Part shown: positions 31,454-36,278 of the stretch, in pieces
Layout: the number at the start of each line of letters is the position of its first letter
How positions within the stretch are numbered: the stretch's first letter is position 1
Assembly: GCA_002412775.1 (NCBI GenBank)
Contig: DHVT01000018.1
Coordinates: forward strand, 1-36,278
Reading direction: 5' to 3'
Length of the DNA stretch: 36,278 nucleotides
DNA from: Firmicutes bacterium UBA5201
Lineage (GTDB): Bacteria > Bacillota > Clostridia > Peptostreptococcales > Acidaminobacteraceae
Notes under the pieces: model-generated
Told to the model about the DNA's origin: nothing
The model's input: the letters and a program-made list of their open reading frames with translations, nothing else
Database searches by the model: none
Made by a program: the position numbers and the translations under genes

Positions 31454-32257
31454 ATGGATAAAAAATATTTAAAAAGAGAGAAAGATGGTCCTATTGCGAA
31501 GGAATGGATGAATATTGGCACCAAGGAATTATTCTGTCTATATAGAGATACCAAAGACATCGCAATAAGAAACGAACTCATCAGACGCCACATGTATATA
31601 ACAGAGATTCTGGCCAAAAAATATATCAACAAAGGCATCGAGTATGAGGACATTTACCAAGTCGCTTCTCTAGGTTTAATTTATGCCATTGAAAGGTTTG
31701 ATATAGACAGAGGATTCGAATTTTCCAGTTTCGCCACACCGACAATCATTGGAGAAATCAAAAAATACTTCAGAGATAAAGGTTGGTCTGTACGTGTACC
31801 AAGAAGAATTCAGGAACTTTCAAAAAAAATCAATCTTGCAAAATCCAAATTGCAACAAGATCTTCAGCGTGTTCCCAAAATAAGTGATATTGCGGCATAT
31901 TTGAATGTTTCTGAAGAAGAAGTGATCGAAGCCATGGAAGCGTCACAGGTTTACACACCTAAATCTCTTGACATCACTTATGATTCATCGGGTGATGACA
32001 AGGAAATTCAACTGCAAGATATCATTGGCAGGGATGACAAATATTTTGATATCATAGAAAATCGCGATTTCATCAATATGTGCATGAAAAAACTCAATGA
32101 AGTCGAGATCAAAATCGTCAATGACCGTTTTTTTGACAGCAAAACACAAATACAAGTGGCTGATGAACTCAACGTTTCCCAAATGACAGTTTCGAGAATG
32201 GAAAAGAAAATCATCAAGAAATTCAGAAAAGAACTTCACAAACTGAATGAGATTTAA
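31454..32257 (+). CDS. sigB: RNA polymerase sigma factor, SigB/SigF/SigG family
   Basis: This 267-aa protein has region 2 (EDIYQVASLGLIYAIERFDI, EFSSFATPTIIGEIKKYFRD with the core-binding and -10 segments), region 3 (VPRRIQELSKKINLAKSKL) and region 4 HTH near the end (TQIQVADELNVSQMTVSRME). The family includes the stress factor SigB and forespore SigF/SigG. The kinase partner looks RsbW-like, and the next gene is a GGDEF-EAL protein, so I favour a SigB-type stress regulator. No sporulation gene lies nearby. It is only 15 bp from the following gene, so the two are likely co-transcribed. Confidence 0.87.
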   Translation: MDKKYLKREKDGPIAKEWMNIGTKELFCLYRDTKDIAIRNELIRRHMYITEILAKKYINKGIEYEDIYQVASLGLIYAIERFDIDRGFEFSSFATPTIIGEIKKYFRDKGWSVRVPRRIQELSKKINLAKSKLQQDLQRVPKISDIAAYLNVSEEEVIEAMEASQVYTPKSLDITYDSSGDDKEIQLQDIIGRDDKYFDIIENRDFINMCMKKLNEVEIKIVNDRFFDSKTQIQVADELNVSQMTVSRMEKKIIKKFRKELHKLNEI

Positions 32258-32272
32258 CATAATGGTGAGCAC

Positions 32273-35098
32273 ATGACATTCAATAAGAGTATGCAAAGCA
32301 AACTAAAAAAAATGATTATTAATAACATCTTAATCATTATTGTGATTGTAGGCTTGATTTTTTATGTGTTTGTTAATATTCAAATTAACGAGAAATACAA
32401 GAATGAGTCCTACGGGGTCATCAATTATACACATCTACTTCTTAGTCAAACATTTGAAGACGCAGAGAGAGGCATTGATACTGTCAATAATCATATTGAT
32501 GGTCAGGCTGACTATGCGTCTTTTTTGAATGTCATCTATGAGAACATTCAAAGTGCAAATACGGTCTTCATAGGCGATGAGGCGGGGAATTTCTATCTAT
32601 ATCCCAATAGGTTTGTCGCAGATGATTATGATCCCAGAGAACGCTCTTGGTACATGAACTCCATCGAAAATCCGAATCAAATCATTTGGTCGGAGCCATA
32701 TATAGACCATGGCACGGGTGAACTTACAGTGACAGCATCCCGAAACATCACTCTTGACGATGGCTCATTCGCTGTGGCGGGAGTGGATATTCTACTCGAC
32801 GAACTCAGGGCAACCGTAAAAGAGGCTACAATCGGTAGGAATGGCTTTGTAACAGTGGTCAATAGCAGCGGAACCATAATCGCACATAATAATATTGAAA
32901 TGCTGGCGATGGGCTGGAATGAAAGCGGACTTTTCGAGTTCGAATTTGAAGTACTGGACAGAGGCGAATCGTTCATAAAAGGCAACACATACAATTATTA
33001 TGTTGAATCTTTTGAAAAAGCAGGTCTACAGATCATCGCCAGTGTCAAAAAAAGCGATATAATTATGAATCTCATCTATATGTACGGTATTATGATGGGG
33101 ATCGTTCTCATTTTCATATATTACGCCCAAAGAATCGCTGTCAAACAAGCGGGCAAAATCATAACACCGCTACTAAAACTCAAAACGGTAATGGAAGTCG
33201 CCAGCGCAGGCGATTACAATGTGAAATGCAACGAAACAAGCGATGATGAAATAGGTGTTTTGATTGATGGATTCAACGAAATGATCCAAAACATCTATGA
33301 GAACAGCAATGAAATGCAAGCGCTTTATGAGGAACTCTATGCTTCTGAGGAGACGCTCAAGGAACAATATGATGAGCTTTATGAAAATCGCGAATTCATT
33401 AAAAGCAGCGAACAGCGGTATAAATCCATTTTTGAAGCATCGAAGGAAGGCTTATGGGATATGGATGAACACTGGATCATCCGATACTTGACTCCCAGCT
33501 GGTATGAGAACTTTGAACTGGATCTCGATAATGTAAAGCTTGAAGAATGGACCAACCTGGTACATCCAGATGAAAGGGAACAAGTCAAAAAACAGATTCA
33601 AGACCATATTGATGGTAGAACAGAAAATTATAACAGTGAGTACAGGGTCAAGAATAAATTGGGCGAGTACGTATGGATTGAATCCATTGGAAAAGCCAGA
33701 TTCGATTCTGTGGGCTCATTTAGCGGCATGTCGGGTTCACATTTGGACATCAGTGTCCGAAAAAGATACGAGAACAAGATTTTGGACATGGCTTATAAAG
33801 ACAATCTGACGAAACTTTATAACAGGGCATATTTTGAAGACTATCTGGAGACCTATCTAGCCGACAATGGCAAAGGCGCATTATTGTTTGTGGATATTGA
33901 CAACTTCAAGTACATCAATGACATTTATGGTCATATATTCGGAGACGAAGTGTTGAAGGAACTGGCTAGAAGGCTTTACAGACTTTTTGACAACGAAAAA
34001 AAATATCTGATTTCCAGATTCAGCGGTGATGAGTTCATCATTATCCTTAAGGATTTAGTGGATAAGGACGCAATCGTATTTGTGATCAATGCCATGATCA
34101 AAGAAATCGAGAGTACAATCCAAAGTGAAAACAAGTTTTTCAAAGTGACTGCAAGTATCGGAATCACAATTTTTCCTAACGATGGTACCGAAAGAGTGCA
34201 ATTGATGCAGAATTCCGATATCGCCATGTACCATTCCAAGAGGATATCCAAGAGAGGTTTTCATTTCTTTGATGATGAAATCAGAACCAAAGCAATCAAT
34301 GAGATGAAAATTGAGAATAACTTGAGGGAAGCCATCCTTTTGGATGAATTTGAAATATACTATCAGCCGATCATGAATGTGGCGAAAAAGAGAGTTTCTT
34401 CATTTGAAGCCTTGATCCGTTGGAATTCCAAAAAACTTGGCTTTATATATCCGGATGAGTTCATTGCCATAGCCGAAAAAACCGGATTGATCAATGAAAT
34501 AGGTTTCATTGTACTTGAGAAATCCTGTAAGTTTATTGCGAACCTCAATAAAAAGAGCGACAGGGAATTTTCCATATCCGTCAATATTTCGGTCATTCAA
34601 TTAATGGAGGACCATTTTGCGGGTAGAGTGCTCTCTATCATCAAAAAATGTGGCATACCCAATCATTTGGTCATTCTTGAAATCACCGAAAGCATGATGC
34701 TTGAGAACAATGAGAATATTCTGGCCAAACTGTTCTATCTCAGAAACCAGCAAATAGGAATTTCACTGGATGATTTTGGTACAGGTTACTCCTCTTTCAA
34801 CAATTTGCTCCGATTGCCGCTTACAAGCATCAAAATGGATCGCAGCATCATGAAAGATTCCATATCCAATGAGCACGTTTTCACCTTGCTGGAATCCATT
34901 GTCACCTTTGCCCATAAAATTAATGTTGAAGTGGTTGCTGAAGGGATCGAGGATATTCACTATCTGGAAAAATCAAGGGCGCTATGCGCAGATTACCTAC
35001 AGGGCTACCATTTCAGCAGGCCTGTTGGCGAAAACCAAGTGGAACTCTTGATCAACAGTCTGGACAATATGGATATGGATGAAAATTTGATCCAATAA
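32273..35098 (+). CDS. Cache-HAMP-PAS-GGDEF-EAL membrane protein (c-di-GMP turnover)
   Basis: This 941-aa protein has a membrane helix (about residues 16-37), an extracytoplasmic Cache-type sensor (about 40-265, with DPRERSWYMNSIE), a second helix (about 270-287), HAMP (about 290-345), coiled coil, PAS (about 380-500), GGDEF (about 510-670) and EAL (about 680-930). The GGDEF site reads RFSGDEF (about 582-588), a variant of GGDEF that can still be active. The EAL domain keeps EALIRW, NISV, EITES, DDFGTGYSSF, KMD, VAEGIED and QGY, so phosphodiesterase activity is expected. It lies 15 bp behind the sigma-factor gene. The net direction of c-di-GMP change is not predictable from sequence. Confidence 0.95.
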   Translation: MTFNKSMQSKLKKMIINNILIIIVIVGLIFYVFVNIQINEKYKNESYGVINYTHLLLSQTFEDAERGIDTVNNHIDGQADYASFLNVIYENIQSANTVFIGDEAGNFYLYPNRFVADDYDPRERSWYMNSIENPNQIIWSEPYIDHGTGELTVTASRNITLDDGSFAVAGVDILLDELRATVKEATIGRNGFVTVVNSSGTIIAHNNIEMLAMGWNESGLFEFEFEVLDRGESFIKGNTYNYYVESFEKAGLQIIASVKKSDIIMNLIYMYGIMMGIVLIFIYYAQRIAVKQAGKIITPLLKLKTVMEVASAGDYNVKCNETSDDEIGVLIDGFNEMIQNIYENSNEMQALYEELYASEETLKEQYDELYENREFIKSSEQRYKSIFEASKEGLWDMDEHWIIRYLTPSWYENFELDLDNVKLEEWTNLVHPDEREQVKKQIQDHIDGRTENYNSEYRVKNKLGEYVWIESIGKARFDSVGSFSGMSGSHLDISVRKRYENKILDMAYKDNLTKLYNRAYFEDYLETYLADNGKGALLFVDIDNFKYINDIYGHIFGDEVLKELARRLYRLFDNEKKYLISRFSGDEFIIILKDLVDKDAIVFVINAMIKEIESTIQSENKFFKVTASIGITIFPNDGTERVQLMQNSDIAMYHSKRISKRGFHFFDDEIRTKAINEMKIENNLREAILLDEFEIYYQPIMNVAKKRVSSFEALIRWNSKKLGFIYPDEFIAIAEKTGLINEIGFIVLEKSCKFIANLNKKSDREFSISVNISVIQLMEDHFAGRVLSIIKKCGIPNHLVILEITESMMLENNENILAKLFYLRNQQIGISLDDFGTGYSSFNNLLRLPLTSIKMDRSIMKDSISNEHVFTLLESIVTFAHKINVEVVAEGIEDIHYLEKSRALCADYLQGYHFSRPVGENQVELLINSLDNMDMDENLIQ

Positions 35099-35100
35099 AA

Positions 35101-35142
35101 AAACCCCGATATATGCAAAATAATCCGCATATATCGGGGTTT
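35101..35142. terminator. Bidirectional terminator between the GGDEF-EAL gene and trpS
   Basis: AACCCCGATATATGC pairs perfectly with GCATATATCGGGGTT around a 10-nt loop. An A-run precedes it and a T-run follows, so it can stop transcription from both convergent genes. Confidence 0.92.
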
Positions 35143-35147
35143 CAAAT

Positions 35148-36134
35148 TTAGTATCTGACAAATCCGACTTTTTCCTTCACGCGTTCAAGGACTTCGGAAG
35201 AAATCTCAGTTGCCCTTTCTCGGCCGGCTTTTAGAATATCATAGATTTCGCCACTTTCGAGGACTTTATTGTAAGTGTCTTGGACTTTCGCGATTTCAAC
35301 TTGAACAACTTCGACCAAATCTTTTTTCAGAGCGCCATAACCTTCACCGGAATACTGAAGCTCGAGTTCTGAAATTGATTTTCCCGAAAATTGCGAATAG
35401 ATGGTCAGCAAATTGCTGATGCCTGGTTTCGAATCCCTGTCGTATCTTATGATGCCTTCACTGTCAGTGGTGGCTTTCATTATCGATTTCTTTATTTTTG
35501 CAGGAGAATCGAGCATTGTTATTTTAGAATGCTCATTCGGATTGCTTTTACTCATTTTAAGTGTAGGATCGTCGAGCGCCATTATGCGTGCACCTTCCTC
35601 CACTTTGGAAATGAGCGGTTCCGGTACCACGAAGGTTTCACCGAATCTGTTGTTGAAGCGCACTGCTATGTCACGTGTCAATTCGAGATGTTGCTTTTGG
35701 TCATTGCCCACAGGCACAAAGTGCGTGTCGTACAGCAAAATATCGGCGGCCATTAAAACAGGATATGTGAAAAGTCCTGTGGTGACCATTTGCTTGCCTT
35801 CAGACTTGTCTTTGAATTGTGTCATACGGTTGAGTTCCCCCATATATGAGAAACAATTCAAAATCCATGCGAGTTCGGCATGGGCTGGAACTTGGGACTG
35901 GATAAACAAAGTGACTTTTTTTGGATCAAGACCTATGGCGACATAAAGAGCGGCTAGTTCTATAGTTCTCCTTCTGAGCTCAATGGGGTCTTGTGGAAGA
36001 GTGATGGAATGCATATCGACGACACAATAGAAACAATCTTTATCATCTTGTTGTTTCACGAAATTTTTCATAGTAATATAATTACCGAGATGTATTTGAC
36101 CAGTAGGTTGTACACCGGAGAAAACACGTTTCAT
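35148..36134 (-). CDS. trpS: Tryptophanyl-tRNA synthetase
   Basis: TrpS attaches tryptophan to tRNA-Trp. The 328-aa class I enzyme has the HIGH-type motif PTGQIHLGNY (about residues 10-19), GNDQKQHLELTRDIA (about 143-157) and KMSKS in LKMSKSNPNE (about 194-203). The ribosome binding site is GGGAGG. It is the only gene on the right arm read toward the origin. No T-box leader is present: I see no AGGGTGGNACC element in the leader, and a plain consensus promoter lies 40 bp upstream of the ATG. Confidence 0.99.
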   Translation of the reverse strand: MKRVFSGVQPTGQIHLGNYITMKNFVKQQDDKDCFYCVVDMHSITLPQDPIELRRRTIELAALYVAIGLDPKKVTLFIQSQVPAHAELAWILNCFSYMGELNRMTQFKDKSEGKQMVTTGLFTYPVLMAADILLYDTHFVPVGNDQKQHLELTRDIAVRFNNRFGETFVVPEPLISKVEEGARIMALDDPTLKMSKSNPNEHSKITMLDSPAKIKKSIMKATTDSEGIIRYDRDSKPGISNLLTIYSQFSGKSISELELQYSGEGYGALKKDLVEVVQVEIAKVQDTYNKVLESGEIYDILKAGRERATEISSEVLERVKEKVGFVRY

Positions 36135-36172
36135 ATAATACCTCCCTTTTTTGACTTTATCATATTTAAATC

Positions 36173-36201
36173 ATTATATTATTAATGATATGGACCGTCA
36201 A
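36173..36201 (-). promoter_or_regulatory. Sigma-A promoter of trpS
   Basis: TTGACG, a 17-bp spacer and TATAAT on the minus strand place the start near 36166, giving a leader of only about 32 nt. The short leader leaves no room for T-box or peptide attenuation control. Confidence 0.8.
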
Positions 36202-36278
36202 GATAGGACCGCCAAAGGATTACAATTCCTTAATAAAGTAATTTGCGTTTTGAGGTTGACTCAAGATACAACCTGTAG

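Noticed and set aside
36135..36278. T-box or trp attenuator upstream of trpS
   Set aside because: There is no AGGGTGGNACC element and the predicted leader is only about 32 nt. Bases 36202-36278 hold short inverted repeats (AAGGA/TCCTT, AGGTTG/CAACCT), but no gene or recognisable element.

Overview
The window is a replication-origin region from a low-GC Firmicute, most likely a free-living, motile or surface-associated member of the Clostridia. Four things point there. The gene order around dnaA matches Bacillus/Clostridium chromosomes. The SRP RNA is the long (about 271 nt) Bacillus/Clostridium form with an Alu domain. TTG and GTG starts are common behind strong Shine-Dalgarno sites. There is a class II cyclic-di-GMP riboswitch, an RNA class found mainly in Clostridia. 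The genus cannot be fixed from the sequence alone.

Layout. Everything from 1 to 21471 is on the minus strand and everything from 22096 to 35098 is on the plus strand, so both arms are read away from oriC. trpS (35148-36134, minus) is the only convergent gene. From left to right: a truncated secreted protein with a Pro-Glu-Val repeat tail under a c-di-GMP-II riboswitch; a small hypothetical gene; recR, ebfC and dnaX; two HD-GYP-type membrane signalling genes; SRP RNA, tRNA-Ser(GGA), tadA and tRNA-Arg(CCT); a four-gene operon of two paralogous HTH/coiled-coil proteins, a coiled-coil protein and a membrane-anchored OmpA-like protein; an AcoR-like regulator without the sigma-54 contact motif; a lipid kinase; two perfect parS sites; parB and parA; rsmG, mnmG, mnmE, jag, yidC, yidD, rnpA and rpmH.

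The origin is bipartite. DnaA boxes fill the 600 bp between rpmH and dnaA. The dnaA-dnaN gap carries further boxes, then a run of DnaA-trio triplets and an AT-rich stretch, which is the probable unwinding site. To the right lie dnaA, dnaN, yaaA, recF, gyrB and gyrA, then an RsbV/RsbW/SigB-type partner-switching module, a large Cache-PAS-GGDEF-EAL protein, and trpS.

How it fits together. Besides core replication, segregation, tRNA modification and membrane insertion, a cyclic-di-GMP theme runs through the accessory genes: an intact HD-GYP and a degenerate HD-GYP, a GGDEF-EAL protein behind a stress sigma factor, and a c-di-GMP riboswitch placed to control a surface protein. The most novel-looking item is the operon at 8472-10663, whose MerR-like/coiled-coil proteins resemble RacA-type chromosome anchors in layout and end with a protein that could bind peptidoglycan. 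Several operon junctions carry terminator-like hairpins directly before a ribosome binding site, which suggests partial termination sets expression ratios.
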